From: Clostridia bacterium
GTDB taxonomy: Bacteria; Bacillota; Clostridia; Oscillospirales; Acutalibacteraceae
Reading direction: 5' to 3'
Assembly: GCA_017440965.1 (NCBI GenBank)
Contig: JAFSGH010000045.1
Location: 1 to 54,747 of the forward strand
DNA: 54,747 nucleotides
The notes under the pieces are model-generated. The model saw only the letters and a program-made list of their open reading frames with translations. It searched no databases and was not told the origin of the DNA. Position 1 is the first letter of the stretch. Each line of letters opens with the position of its first letter. A program made the translations under genes and the position numbers. Below, piece by piece: positions 34,252 to 43,708 of the stretch.

Positions 34252-37200
34252 ATGGCTAAAAGAAAAGACATCAAAAAGATTATGATCATAGGCTCAGGCC
34301 CCATCGTCATCGGTCAGGCTGCCGAATTCGACTATGCGGGCACTCAGGCCTGCCTTGCTCTCAAGGAAGAAGGCTACGAGGTAGTTCTCTGCAACTCCAA
34401 CCCCGCAACCATTATGACCGACACGACAATTGCAGATAAGGTCTATATGGAGCCTCTTACTCTTGAATACATAGCAAAGATACTCCGTTACGAGCGTCCC
34501 GATGCTATCGTTCCCGGCATCGGCGGTCAGACAGGACTTAATCTTGCAATGCAGCTTGAAAAGAAGGGCGTTCTCAAGGAATGCGGCGTTGAGCTTCTCG
34601 GAACAAGCAGCGAAAGCATCGAAAGAGCTGAGGACAGAGAGCTTTTCAAGGAGCTTTGCCAGTCGATCGGCGAGCCCACCATCCCCTCTGAAATAACCTA
34701 CTCTCTTGAAGAAGCAAAGGAAGCAGCCGAAAGAATAGGCTATCCCGTTGTTCTTCGTCCCGCCTTCACTCTCGGCGGAACGGGCGGCGGCTTTGCATAT
34801 AACGAGGAGGATCTTATCGACATCGGAACAAACGCATTCAAGCTCTCCCCCGTTCATCAGGTCCTTATAGAAAAGAGCGTAAAGGGCTACAAGGAAATCG
34901 AATTTGAGGTTATGCGTGACGGAAGCGACCACGCGATCACCATCTGCGGCATGGAAAATATCGATCCCGTCGGCGTTCACACAGGTGACTCTCTTGTTGT
35001 TGCTCCCATTCTCACTCTCAGCGAGCATGATCACAAGATGCTCAATGACAGTGCTATAAAAATCATCCGTGAGCTTAAGATAGAAGGCGGCTGTAATGTT
35101 CAGTTTGCTCTCAATCCCGATTCAAGCGAATACTACCTCATCGAGGTAAACCCCAGAGTTTCCCGTTCCTCCGCACTTGCTTCAAAGGCAAGCGGATATC
35201 CCATAGCAAGAGTTACCGCAAAGATCGCCGTGGGAATGACTCTTGAGGAAATTGAAATTGCAAACACAACAGCGGCATTCGAGCCCAGACTCGACTATAT
35301 AGTAGCAAAGTTCCCCCGCTTCCCCTTCGACAAATTTGCAGGTGCTCCCAATACCCTCGGCACTCAGATGAAGGCTACGGGCGAGGTAATGGGCATAGGA
35401 ACAACTCTTGAAGAGTGCCTTCTTAAATCCGTGCGCTCCCTTGAAACAGGCGTCTGTCACTTCCATCTTGCAAAATTTGACAGTATGTCAACAGAGGGAA
35501 TATATGACTACATCAGGGAATTCAAGGATGACAATATCTTTGCCGTAGCAGAGCTTTTCAGAAGAGGCGAAACGGTAGTTAGCCTTCATAAGGCAACAGC
35601 CATCACGGCATATTTCCTTGAATCAATAAAGAAAATCGTTGATTTTGAAGCCCGCATCAAGGAAAACAAGGGCGATTTTGAAACACTGAAGGAAGCAAAA
35701 AAGATCGGCTTCTCCGATAAGATCATTGCAAGATTCTGGGGCATTCCCGAAACAGAGGTTTATGCAATGAGAAAGGCACACAACCTCTTCCCCGTATTCA
35801 AAATGGTAGACACCTGCCATACAAACGCATATATCCCCTATTTCTACTCCTCCTATTACGATGAAAATGCTTCAAGACTCACAGACAAGAAAAAGATTGT
35901 CGTTCTCGGCGCAGGTCCCATCCGTATCGGTCAGGGCGTTGAATTCGACTATTCCACCGTTCACGCCGTAACCACCATCAAAAAGTCAGGCTATGAAGCA
36001 ATTATCATAAACAACAACCCCGAAACAGTTTCAACCGACTACACAACAGCAGACAAGCTCTACTTTGAGCCTCTTACAACAGAGGATGTTATGAACATCC
36101 TTGAGTTTGAAAAGCCCGAAGGCGTTATCGCCTCTCTCGGCGGTCAGACAGCCATCAATCTTGCAGAGCCCTTAAGAGAAAGAGGCATCAAGATAATCGG
36201 CACAGACTGCGATGCTATCGAAAAGGCAGAAAACAGAGACAGCTTTGAAAAGATACTCAAGGAGCTCAACATTCCCCAGCCCAAGGGCAAGGCTGTTACA
36301 AAGATCGAGGACGGCGTTGCCGCTGCTGCGGAAATCGGCTATCCCGTGCTTGTGCGTCCCTCCTTCGTTCTCGGCGGAAGAGCTATGCAGATAGTTGCAA
36401 ACGAGGAGCAGCTCAGACACTATCTTAAGACAGCAGTTGAGATCGATGAGGACAAGCCCGTTCTTGTTGATAAATACATTCAGGGTAAAGAGGTCGAGGT
36501 CGATGCAATCTGCGACGGTATCGATGTATTCGTTCCCGGCATTATGGAGCTTATCGAAAGAACAGGTATCCATTCAGGTGACTCAATAAGCGTTTATCCC
36601 ACCTTCTCCGTTTCCGACAAGGTCAAGGGCACAATACTTCAGTATGCAAAGAAGCTCGGTCTCGGAATCGGCATCGTAGGTCTTTATAACATTCAGTTCA
36701 TCGTTGATGACAACGACGATGTGTATATCATCGAGGTAAATCCCCGTTCCTCCCGTACAGTTCCCTTCCTTTCAAAGGCTACAGGCTACTCACTTGCAGA
36801 TATCGCAACTGAAGTAATTATGGGCAAGACTCTCAAGGAGCAGGGCATATTCAGTATCTATCCCGACGAAAAGAAGAGATGGTATGTAAAGGTTCCCGTA
36901 TTCTCCTTCTCAAAGATAAGAGGTCTTGACGCCTACCTTTCTCCCGAAATGAAGTCTACAGGCGAAGCCATCGGTTATGACGATAAGCTCAACCGTGCTC
37001 TTTACAAGGCTCTGCAGGCAGGCGGAACAAAGCTTCAGAACTACGGCACCGTATTTGCTACCATTGCGGATAAGGACAAGGAGGAGGCACTTCCTCTTAT
37101 CAGACGCTTCTATAATCTCGGCTTCAATATTGAAGCAACAGAGGGTACTGCAAACTTCCTTAAGGCTCACGGCATAAGAACTCACGTTCACAAGAAGATA

Positions 37201-37425
37201 AGCGAGGGCAGCACCGAGATAATAGATGCTATCCGTCAGGGACACATCGCTTACGTTATCAATACAAGAGACATCGGCTCATCAGGTCCTATGAGCGACG
37301 GCCACGAGATAAGAAGATATGCAACAGACAACAACATCACACTCTTCACTGCTCTTGACACAGTAAGAGTTCTCCTCGATGTACTTGAAGAGACAACACT
37401 TTGCATATCCACTATAGATGCTTAA
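34252..37425 (+). CDS. carB: Carbamoyl-phosphate synthase large subunit
   Basis: CarB makes carbamoyl phosphate from bicarbonate, ammonia and two ATP. It has 1057 residues with the usual duplicated halves: each begins with an IxxxGxGPIxIGQ motif (near 13 and 557), followed by ATP-grasp domains. A C-terminal MGS-like regulatory domain spans about 935-1057. It normally needs CarA to deliver ammonia from glutamine, but no carA gene lies in this operon or anywhere in the window. Base composition and codon use match its neighbours. Confidence 0.97.
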   Translation: MAKRKDIKKIMIIGSGPIVIGQAAEFDYAGTQACLALKEEGYEVVLCNSNPATIMTDTTIADKVYMEPLTLEYIAKILRYERPDAIVPGIGGQTGLNLAMQLEKKGVLKECGVELLGTSSESIERAEDRELFKELCQSIGEPTIPSEITYSLEEAKEAAERIGYPVVLRPAFTLGGTGGGFAYNEEDLIDIGTNAFKLSPVHQVLIEKSVKGYKEIEFEVMRDGSDHAITICGMENIDPVGVHTGDSLVVAPILTLSEHDHKMLNDSAIKIIRELKIEGGCNVQFALNPDSSEYYLIEVNPRVSRSSALASKASGYPIARVTAKIAVGMTLEEIEIANTTAAFEPRLDYIVAKFPRFPFDKFAGAPNTLGTQMKATGEVMGIGTTLEECLLKSVRSLETGVCHFHLAKFDSMSTEGIYDYIREFKDDNIFAVAELFRRGETVVSLHKATAITAYFLESIKKIVDFEARIKENKGDFETLKEAKKIGFSDKIIARFWGIPETEVYAMRKAHNLFPVFKMVDTCHTNAYIPYFYSSYYDENASRLTDKKKIVVLGAGPIRIGQGVEFDYSTVHAVTTIKKSGYEAIIINNNPETVSTDYTTADKLYFEPLTTEDVMNILEFEKPEGVIASLGGQTAINLAEPLRERGIKIIGTDCDAIEKAENRDSFEKILKELNIPQPKGKAVTKIEDGVAAAAEIGYPVLVRPSFVLGGRAMQIVANEEQLRHYLKTAVEIDEDKPVLVDKYIQGKEVEVDAICDGIDVFVPGIMELIERTGIHSGDSISVYPTFSVSDKVKGTILQYAKKLGLGIGIVGLYNIQFIVDDNDDVYIIEVNPRSSRTVPFLSKATGYSLADIATEVIMGKTLKEQGIFSIYPDEKKRWYVKVPVFSFSKIRGLDAYLSPEMKSTGEAIGYDDKLNRALYKALQAGGTKLQNYGTVFATIADKDKEEALPLIRRFYNLGFNIEATEGTANFLKAHGIRTHVHKKISEGSTEIIDAIRQGHIAYVINTRDIGSSGPMSDGHEIRRYATDNNITLFTALDTVRVLLDVLEETTLCISTIDA

Positions 37426-37439
37426 AAGGTGAAACACCG

Positions 37440-38177
37440 ATGAAACAGAGCTTATTCACAATAAAAGAAAACCGCCCTCTCACAAAAGACGTATACCTTA
37501 TGCGTCTTGAGGGCGATACCTCAGATATAACCGCCCCCGGTCAGTTTGTAAACATAAAGCTCAGCGGTCTTTATCTCAGACGCCCCATCTCGGTAAATGA
37601 TGTTGAGGGAAATATACTTACGATAATTTATAAAGTCGTAGGCAAGGGCACCCAGCAGATGAAGGATATGAAGGAGGGAGTCCTTGATATTCTCACAGGT
37701 CTCGGAAACGGCTATGACACCTCACTTTCAGGCGAGAATGTGCTTTTAGTCGGCGGCGGCGTAGGAGTACCCCCTCTTTATATGCTTGCAAAAAAGCTGA
37801 TTTCAGAGGGCAAAAAGGTCAGCGTTATCCTCGGCTTCAATACAGAAAGCGAGGTATTCTTTGAAAAAGAGTTTGCTTCTCTCGGCTGTGATGTGACAGT
37901 TACCACCGTAGACGGAAGCTCAGGCGTAAAGGGCTTTGTAACAAATGCCCTCGGAAATTATCCCGATGCTTCATATTTCTATACCTGCGGTCCCGAGCCT
38001 ATGCTCAAGGCGCTTTATAACGCAACAGCTATAGAAGGACAGTTCAGCTTTGAAGAAAGAATGGGCTGCGGCTTCGGAGCCTGTATGGGTTGCTCCTGTA
38101 AAACTCTTTACGGAAACAAACGAATCTGTAAGGACGGTCCCGTTCTTAAGAAGGAGGAGATAATATGGGCAGATTAA
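37440..38177 (+). CDS. pyrK: Dihydroorotate dehydrogenase electron-transfer subunit
   Basis: PyrK passes electrons from dihydroorotate dehydrogenase B to NAD+ through FAD and a [2Fe-2S] cluster. It has 245 residues. FAD-binding RRPISVND is near 50, and the NAD-binding GGGVGVPPL is near 107. The four cluster cysteines are in GCGFGACMGCSCK and in RICKDG near 215-235. An earlier ATG overlaps carB, but this ATG has AAAGGTG ahead and follows the carB stop, so it is preferred. The gene overlaps pyrD by 13 bases. Confidence 0.93.
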   Translation: MKQSLFTIKENRPLTKDVYLMRLEGDTSDITAPGQFVNIKLSGLYLRRPISVNDVEGNILTIIYKVVGKGTQQMKDMKEGVLDILTGLGNGYDTSLSGENVLLVGGGVGVPPLYMLAKKLISEGKKVSVILGFNTESEVFFEKEFASLGCDVTVTTVDGSSGVKGFVTNALGNYPDASYFYTCGPEPMLKALYNATAIEGQFSFEERMGCGFGACMGCSCKTLYGNKRICKDGPVLKKEEIIWAD

Positions 38178-39076
38178 GTGTTGATCTTTGCGGAATTACC
38201 CTTGATAACCCCGTTATCCCCGCAAGCGGAACCTTCGGCTACGGCTATGAATTTGCAGAGCTTTACGATATAAATGTTCTCGGCACCTTCTCATTCAAGG
38301 GAACAACAAGAGAGCCCCGCTTCGGCAATCCCACTCCGAGAATTGCAGAATGCACCGCAGGTATGATAAATGCCGTAGGTCTGCAGAATCCCGGCGTTGA
38401 AAAGGTAATAAGCGAAGAATTACCTAAGATGAGAAAGGTATTCAACAAAAAAGTAATGGCAAATGTCAGCGGCTTTTCTGTTGAGGATTATGCCTATACC
38501 TGCGAAAGGCTTGACAAATGCGAAGAGGTAGGTTGGCTTGAGGTCAACGTCAGCTGTCCCAATGTTCACGGCGGCGGAATGAGCTTCGGCACATCCCCCG
38601 AAGCAGCCAAAGAAGTCACAAAGGCAGTAAAGGCTGTGACAACAAAGCCCATCATCATAAAGCTTTCCCCCAATGTTACCGATATCGTAAGCATAGCAAA
38701 GGCCTGCGAGGATGCGGGAGCAGACGGAATAAGCCTTATAAACACACTTCTCGGAATGAGAATAGACCTTAAGACAAAAAAGCCCGTTATCGCGAATAAA
38801 ATGGGCGGCTTTTCGGGAAGTGCCATCTTCCCCGTAGCAGTAAGAATGGTCTATCAGGTAGCAAATGCCGTTAATATCCCCGTTGTGGGCATGGGCGGTG
38901 TTTCAAGCGCAGAAGATGTTATCGAAATGATGCTTGCAGGTGCTACGGCTGTTGAGATCGGTGCTCAGAATCTCATTGATCCCTTCTCATCAAGAGATAT
39001 CATCAACGCACTTCCCGAGGTAATGGATAAATACAGAATAAATACATTGAGTGAAATAATAGGAGGAGCAAAATAA
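38165..39076 (+). CDS. pyrD: Dihydroorotate dehydrogenase B catalytic subunit
   Basis: This FMN enzyme oxidises dihydroorotate to orotate (step 4), class 1B, working with PyrK. It has 303 residues. The catalytic cysteine lies in [11 protein letters not shown] near 130. IIKLSPN near 160, NTLLGM near 190 and [11 protein letters not shown] near 240 form the FMN site. AGGAGGAG precedes the ATG within the end of pyrK. pyrF starts within its stop codon (TAATG). Confidence 0.95.
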   Translation: MGRLSVDLCGITLDNPVIPASGTFGYGYEFAELYDINVLGTFSFKGTTREPRFGNPTPRIAECTAGMINAVGLQNPGVEKVISEELPKMRKVFNKKVMANVSGFSVEDYAYTCERLDKCEEVGWLEVNVSCPNVHGGGMSFGTSPEAAKEVTKAVKAVTTKPIIIKLSPNVTDIVSIAKACEDAGADGISLINTLLGMRIDLKTKKPVIANKMGGFSGSAIFPVAVRMVYQVANAVNIPVVGMGGVSSAEDVIEMMLAGATAVEIGAQNLIDPFSSRDIINALPEVMDKYRINTLSEIIGGAK

Positions 39077-39774
39077 TGGGTAAGGATGTAATTGTTGCCT
39101 GCGATTTTCCCACAAAAGAAAAGGTTATGAATTTCCTTGATCTCTTCAAGGAGGAAAAGCCCTTTGTAAAGATCGGAATGGAGCTGTTCTACGGAGCAGG
39201 CCCCGAGATAGTAAAAGAAATCAAGGCAAGAGGTCATAAGATATTCCTTGATCTCAAGCTTCACGATATTCCAAACACCGTAAAAAGCGCAATGGCTGTT
39301 TTATCAGGTCTTGATGTTGATATGACAAATCTTCACGCATCAGGCACGGTAAGAATGATGGAGGCAGCTCTTGAAGGACTTACCCGTCCCGACGGAACAA
39401 GACCTATTCTTATTGCCGTAACACAGCTTACCTCCACCGATCAGGAGGCTATGGAAAACGACCTTCTTATAAAAGAGCCTATCGACAAGGTAGTTATGCA
39501 CTATGCAGAAAATGCAAAGAAGGCAGGTCTTGACGGTGTTGTATGCTCTCCCCTTGAGGCAGAAAAGGTTCACACGGTATGCGGCAAGGATTTCGTAACA
39601 GTAACTCCCGGCGTGCGCTTTGCTGACGGAGATATCGGAGATCAGAAGAGAGTTATGACTCCCGCTCAGGCAAAGCTTATAGGCTCCGACTATATAGTTG
39701 TAGGCAGACCTATCACAGCCGCCGAGGATCCCGTAGCAGCTTACCGCCGCTGCGTAAATGAATTTGTAGATTGA
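39076..39774 (+). CDS. pyrF: Orotidine 5'-phosphate decarboxylase
   Basis: PyrF converts OMP to UMP, the last step of the pathway. It has 232 residues and a TIM barrel. The catalytic Asp-Lys-Asp array is in [12 protein letters not shown] near 58-69, and the phosphate-gripping GVRFADGD and VVGRPIT regions lie near 175-215. It starts in the pyrD stop codon and is followed by pyrE after 13 bases. Confidence 0.95.
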   Translation: MGKDVIVACDFPTKEKVMNFLDLFKEEKPFVKIGMELFYGAGPEIVKEIKARGHKIFLDLKLHDIPNTVKSAMAVLSGLDVDMTNLHASGTVRMMEAALEGLTRPDGTRPILIAVTQLTSTDQEAMENDLLIKEPIDKVVMHYAENAKKAGLDGVVCSPLEAEKVHTVCGKDFVTVTPGVRFADGDIGDQKRVMTPAQAKLIGSDYIVVGRPITAAEDPVAAYRRCVNEFVD

Positions 39775-39787
39775 GAGGTAATATAAA

Positions 39788-40444
39788 ATGGAAGGCTATA
39801 AGAGAGAATTTATACAGTTTCTTGAAGGTGCAGGCGTTCTTAAATTCGGTGATTTCACCGCAAAGAGCGGAAGAAAGATACCCTATTTCATAAACGCAGG
39901 CGATATAAAGACCGGCGATCAGATATCAAAGCTCGGTGAATTCTACGCAAAGGCTTACTTTGAAAAGGTAGGCAACAAAAAGACAGTTCTCTACGGTCCC
40001 GCATATAAGGGTATTCCGATCGCTGTTTCCGTTGCAGTTGCTCTTTCAAAGGAAGGACTTGATGTTCCCTTCTTCTTTAACAGAAAGGAAGAAAAAGATC
40101 ACGGCGAGGGCGGAGTTTTTGTAGGATACAAGCCAACTGAAGGCGAAGAGATCGTTATCGTTGAGGATGTTATCACCGCAGGCACCGCTATCAGAGAGAG
40201 CATGTCCATCCTTTCCTCTCTTAAGGGCACAAAGGTTGCCGCAACCTTCGTCATGGTTGACAGAAAGGAAAAGGGACAGACAGAAAAATCAGCAATGGCA
40301 GAGGTGGGAGAGAAATTCGGCTTCCCCGTATATTCCGTTGTTGATGTATATGATATTATCGAATATCTTGAGGAAAATCCCGCAAACCAAGAAAATGTTG
40401 ACCGCATAAAGGCTTATCTTGAAATAAACGGAGCAAAGGCATAA
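39788..40444 (+). CDS. pyrE: Orotate phosphoribosyltransferase
   Basis: PyrE forms OMP from orotate and PRPP (step 5). It has 218 residues. The PRPP loop is [16 protein letters not shown] near 118-133. The orotate-binding N terminus ([17 protein letters not shown]) and [14 protein letters not shown] near 97 are conserved. GAGAGGTAATATAAA precedes the ATG. It is next to pyrF and pyrB in the operon. Confidence 0.95.
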   Translation: MEGYKREFIQFLEGAGVLKFGDFTAKSGRKIPYFINAGDIKTGDQISKLGEFYAKAYFEKVGNKKTVLYGPAYKGIPIAVSVAVALSKEGLDVPFFFNRKEEKDHGEGGVFVGYKPTEGEEIVIVEDVITAGTAIRESMSILSSLKGTKVAATFVMVDRKEKGQTEKSAMAEVGEKFGFPVYSVVDVYDIIEYLEENPANQENVDRIKAYLEINGAKA

Positions 40445-40461
40445 GGAAAGGAGACAGCACA

Positions 40462-41547
40462 ATGAGAAGTCTCATCAGCATTTTTGATCTCTCCGTGCCC
40501 GAAATCGACGGACTTATAAAAACTGCGGAGGATATCATAGAAAATCCCGATAAATATGCAGAAAAATGCAAGAGAAAAAAGCTTGCAACCCTCTTCTATG
40601 AGCCTTCGACAAGAACAAGGCTCAGCTTTGAGGCCGCAATGCTTGAATTGGGCGGCTCGGTACTCGGCTTTTCAGAGGCTAACAGCTCTTCTGCCGCAAA
40701 GGGCGAAAGCGTTGCCGATACGGCAAAGGTAATAAGCTGTTATGCAGATATAATCGCCATGCGCCATCCTAAGGAGGGTGCTCCTCAGGTTGCAGCCGAA
40801 AATGCGGATATTCCCGTTATCAATGCAGGTGACGGCGGTCACAATCATCCCACACAGACACTTACTGACCTTCTCACGATACACCGTGAAAAAGGAAGAC
40901 TCGGCGGTTTTACAATAGGCTTTTGCGGAGATCTGCGTTACGGAAGGACCGTGCATTCCCTTATTGAAGCACTTTCCCGATATGAGAATATAAATGTTAT
41001 CCTCATCTCCCCCACGGAGCTTCGCCTGCCCTCAAACTTAAAGAAGAAATACCTTACAGAGGGCAGCTACAGAGAAACAAAGAGCCTTGAGGAGGCACTT
41101 CCCGAGCTTGACATTCTTTATATGACAAGAATTCAGCAGGAAAGATTCTCTGATTTTGACGAATATCTCAAGCTCAAGGATTCCTACTGCCTCAACACGG
41201 AAAAGCTCAACGCGGCAAAGAAGGAGCTTACTATAATGCATCCTCTTCCCCGTGTAAACGAGATCAGCGTAGGCGTTGACAAGGATCCCAGAGCCTGCTA
41301 CTTCAAGCAGGCACTCAACGGAAAATACATAAGAATGGCACTCATTCTGAAATTGCTCGAGGAAGCTGAGAATGACAGAGAATATCACCCTGCCGCAGAC
41401 TTTATCATCGACAATTTGCTCACCTGTGATAACAGCAAATGTATCACCTCGATAGAGCAGGAGATTCAGCATAAATTCCGTCTCACGGATGCCGAAAACG
41501 GTGTCTACAGATGCGTTTACTGCGAAAGACAAAGCAAGAAAAATTAA
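40462..41547 (+). CDS. pyrB: Aspartate carbamoyltransferase with fused zinc ribbon
   Basis: This enzyme carbamoylates aspartate (step 2). It has 361 residues, about 50 more than a plain PyrB. The catalytic domain is intact: [13 protein letters not shown] near 48-60, RHPKEGAP near 103, [14 protein letters not shown] near 125, and HPLPRVNEI near 260. The extra C terminus has Cys322-x4-Cys327, then 23 residues, then Cys351-x2-Cys354. This is the same spacing as the zinc site of the E. coli PyrI regulatory chain. It looks like a PyrI-type zinc domain fused to the catalytic chain without the nucleotide-binding part. It is the last gene of the operon, and no terminator is evident after it. Confidence 0.93.
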   Translation: MRSLISIFDLSVPEIDGLIKTAEDIIENPDKYAEKCKRKKLATLFYEPSTRTRLSFEAAMLELGGSVLGFSEANSSSAAKGESVADTAKVISCYADIIAMRHPKEGAPQVAAENADIPVINAGDGGHNHPTQTLTDLLTIHREKGRLGGFTIGFCGDLRYGRTVHSLIEALSRYENINVILISPTELRLPSNLKKKYLTEGSYRETKSLEEALPELDILYMTRIQQERFSDFDEYLKLKDSYCLNTEKLNAAKKELTIMHPLPRVNEISVGVDKDPRACYFKQALNGKYIRMALILKLLEEAENDREYHPAADFIIDNLLTCDNSKCITSIEQEIQHKFRLTDAENGVYRCVYCERQSKKN

Positions 41548-41568
41548 CTTAATACCCTTAACTGTGCC

Positions 41569-41597
41569 TTGACTTAAGTATTATTTTATGTTAAAAT
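41569..41597 (+). promoter_or_regulatory. Promoter of purine operon
   Basis: TTGACT (41569-41574), a 17-base spacer and TAAAAT (41592-41597) are present, with a start near 41604 just before the ZTP aptamer. Confidence 0.85.
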
Positions 41598-41610
41598 CAA
41601 CATAAAGAAA

Positions 41611-41686
41611 TTCCCCTGCTACTGACGGATTTTTGTGGAGCACCACAGTGGAGCAGGGAAAAAAGATCAAGCCGACCGTCTGGGCA
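41611..41686 (+). promoter_or_regulatory. ZTP riboswitch (pfl motif)
   Basis: The leader matches the ZTP/ZMP-sensing pfl RNA. P1 pairs 41614-41620 with 41652-41658, enclosing the conserved ACTGACGGA segment. The inner hairpin pairs 41635-41638 with 41643-41646 and is followed by GTGGAGC. The 3' domain ends in CCGTCTGGGC (41676-41685), one base from the family consensus CCGCCUGGGC. The last bases also form the foot of the terminator stem, so ligand binding would block termination and turn the operon on when ZMP/ZTP accumulates. Confidence 0.88.
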
Positions 41687-41721
41687 CATTTACCTGAAGT
41701 AAGTGTGCCCTTTTGTTTTTT
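41682..41721 (+). terminator. Riboswitch-controlled terminator
   Basis: A 12-bp stem with one G-T pair (41682-41693 with 41699-41710), a 5-base loop and a T-rich tract are present. Its 5' arm reuses the GGGC of the ZTP aptamer, making aptamer folding and termination mutually exclusive. Confidence 0.9.
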
Positions 41722-41740
41722 GTTTCAAGGAGGTAATAAA

Positions 41741-42229
41741 ATGAAAAAAATCGGCATCGTAATGGGAAGCGACAGCGATCTCCCTATCATCAAAAAGGCT
41801 ACCGACACATTAAAAGAGCTGGATATACCCTTTGAGGTGCATATCTATTCCGCACACCGTACTCCCGAGGAAGCACGCGATTTCGCTTCCAATGCAAGAG
41901 AAAACGGCTTCGGAGCAATAATCGCGGCAGCAGGAATGGCAGCCCACCTTGCAGGCGCAATTGCTGCAAATACTACTCTTCCCGTTATAGGCATTCCCTG
42001 TAAGTCCTCCGTGCTTGACGGAATGGATGCTCTTCTTTCAACAGTAATGATGCCTTCCGGAATTCCCGTTGCAACAGTAGCAATTAACGGCGGTGCAAAC
42101 GCCGCTCTCTTAGCTGCTCAGATGCTTGCAATAGAGGACAAGGAACTTGCGAAAAAGCTTGACGGAAAAAGAAAAGCTGCTGCAAAGGTAGTTCTCGAAA
42201 AAGACAAAAATGTTCTTTCTCAGCTTTAA
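41741..42229 (+). CDS. purE: N5-carboxyaminoimidazole ribonucleotide mutase PurE
   Basis: PurE acts at the AIR-to-CAIR step of purine synthesis. It has 162 residues. GSDSDLP near 10, YSAHRTPE near 38, the GMAAHLAG loop near 66 and MPSGIPVATVAI near 105 are conserved. The longer open frame upstream runs through the riboswitch and is not real; this ATG has AAGGAGGT. No purK is near, so whether it uses N5-CAIR (class I) or CO2 directly cannot be settled from context. Confidence 0.94.
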   Translation: MKKIGIVMGSDSDLPIIKKATDTLKELDIPFEVHIYSAHRTPEEARDFASNARENGFGAIIAAAGMAAHLAGAIAANTTLPVIGIPCKSSVLDGMDALLSTVMMPSGIPVATVAINGGANAALLAAQMLAIEDKELAKKLDGKRKAAAKVVLEKDKNVLSQL

Positions 42230-42264
42230 TTAAAAAAATCACGCAGAAAAAAGGAGGAAGAAAT

Positions 42265-43689
42265 ATGGGCGGATTTTTCGGTGCCGCTTGCAAAAGCGAT
42301 GCAATGAGTGATGTTTTCTTCGGAACAGACTATCATTCACATCTGGGCACAAAAAGTGCAGGCATGGCGGCATATGACAAAAAAATCGGTTTACAGAGAG
42401 TTATTCACAATATAAGAAACTCTCCTTTCAGAACAAAATTTGAGGATATATTCGATGAGATGGAAGGCTCCTCGGCAATCGGCTGTATCAATGACAGCGA
42501 GCCTCAGCCTCTTCTTATCCGTTCAAACCTCGGCACATATGCGATCTGCATTATCGGAATAATAAACAATGCAGATGCTCTCATAAAACAGTATCTTACA
42601 TTCTCAAGCGGTCACTTCGGAGCTATGACGGGCGGTGCTGTGAATTCCACAGAACTTGTAGCAGCTCTTATAAATCAGAAAAGTAATTTCGTTGAAGGCA
42701 TTACCTTCGCTCAGAATTCAATAGAGGGCACCGCAAATATCCTTATTCTCAAGGACGACGGAGCTATCATTGCGGCAAGAGATAAGATGGGAAGAATTCC
42801 CGTTATTCTCGGTAAAAGCGAGGACGGCTACTGTGCCGCCTTTGAGTCCTTTGCTTATAAAAAGCTCGGATATTCTGACTTCAGAGAATTAGGTCCCGGT
42901 GAGATAGTTGAAATCACTCCCGAAAAGGTCACAACACTCAGCGCGCCGAGAAAGGAAATGAGGATATGCTCATTCCTCTGGACCTATTACGGCTATTCCA
43001 CCTCCACCTATGAAGGAATAAATGTTGAGATGATGCGCTATAAAAACGGTGAGATACTTGCAAGAAACGATAAAGAGAACGATCTTTGCAAGGATATAGA
43101 CTATGTAGGCGGCGTTCCCGATTCAGGCACACCTCACGCAATCGGCTATGCAAATAAAAGCCATATCCCCTTTGCAAGACCGTTTATAAAATATACTCCT
43201 ACCTGGCCCAGAAGCTTTACCCCCTCAAACCAGAAGGAAAGAAACCGTATAGCAAAAATGAAGCAGATCCCCGTGCACGATCTTATAGAGGAAAAGAATC
43301 TGCTTTTTGTTGACGATTCGATAGTAAGAGGAACTCAGCTTCGTGAGACCGTTGATTTCCTTTATGATAACGGAGCAAAATCCGTTCATATGCGTTCAGC
43401 CTGTCCCCCTATTATGTACGGCTGTAAATTCCTTAATTTCTCAAGAGCCACAAACGATATGGAGCTTATAACAAGAACTACCATATTCGAGCTTGAGGGA
43501 GAAGAGGGCTTCAAATATCTTGAAGAATACGCCGATCCTACAACCGAAAGAGGAAAAAAATTAAGACAGACCATCAGCACCAAACTTCACTTTGCCTCTC
43601 TGGAATTCCAGACGCTTGAAGGACTTATTGAAGCTATAGGTATTCCGGCAGATAAGTTATGCACATACTGTTGGAACGGAAAAGAATAA
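42265..43689 (+). CDS. PurF-like amidophosphoribosyltransferase lacking glutaminase site
   Basis: This protein is homologous to PurF, which makes phosphoribosylamine from PRPP and ammonia. It has 474 residues. The PRPP loop is intact (LLFVDDSIVRGTQLRE near 350). Cysteines likely to hold a [4Fe-4S] cluster are present: ICSF near 232, YGCKF near 389, and CTYC near the C terminus. The N-terminal glutaminase-like domain is altered: the nucleophile Cys1 of CGVFG is Gly (MGGFFG), the HNGN oxyanion segment reads IIGI, and the TRYxT arginine segment is missing. It should not hydrolyse glutamine. Its place between purE and purM supports a role in step 1 with free ammonia or another donor, but a regulatory role is possible. 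Confidence 0.85.
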   Translation: MGGFFGAACKSDAMSDVFFGTDYHSHLGTKSAGMAAYDKKIGLQRVIHNIRNSPFRTKFEDIFDEMEGSSAIGCINDSEPQPLLIRSNLGTYAICIIGIINNADALIKQYLTFSSGHFGAMTGGAVNSTELVAALINQKSNFVEGITFAQNSIEGTANILILKDDGAIIAARDKMGRIPVILGKSEDGYCAAFESFAYKKLGYSDFRELGPGEIVEITPEKVTTLSAPRKEMRICSFLWTYYGYSTSTYEGINVEMMRYKNGEILARNDKENDLCKDIDYVGGVPDSGTPHAIGYANKSHIPFARPFIKYTPTWPRSFTPSNQKERNRIAKMKQIPVHDLIEEKNLLFVDDSIVRGTQLRETVDFLYDNGAKSVHMRSACPPIMYGCKFLNFSRATNDMELITRTTIFELEGEEGFKYLEEYADPTTERGKKLRQTISTKLHFASLEFQTLEGLIEAIGIPADKLCTYCWNGKE

Positions 43690-43708
43690 AGAAACAGGAG
43701 AAAATAAA

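Noticed and set aside
41633-41740. N-terminal extension of PurE
   Set aside because: The extra frame runs through the ZTP aptamer and terminator; the ATG at 41741 has a near-perfect ribosome site.
42265-42320. Cys9 of the PurF-like protein as the true N-terminal nucleophile after processing
   Set aside because: The sequence after it does not match the CGVFG block, whereas MGGFFG aligns directly with it; the other glutaminase residues are also lost.
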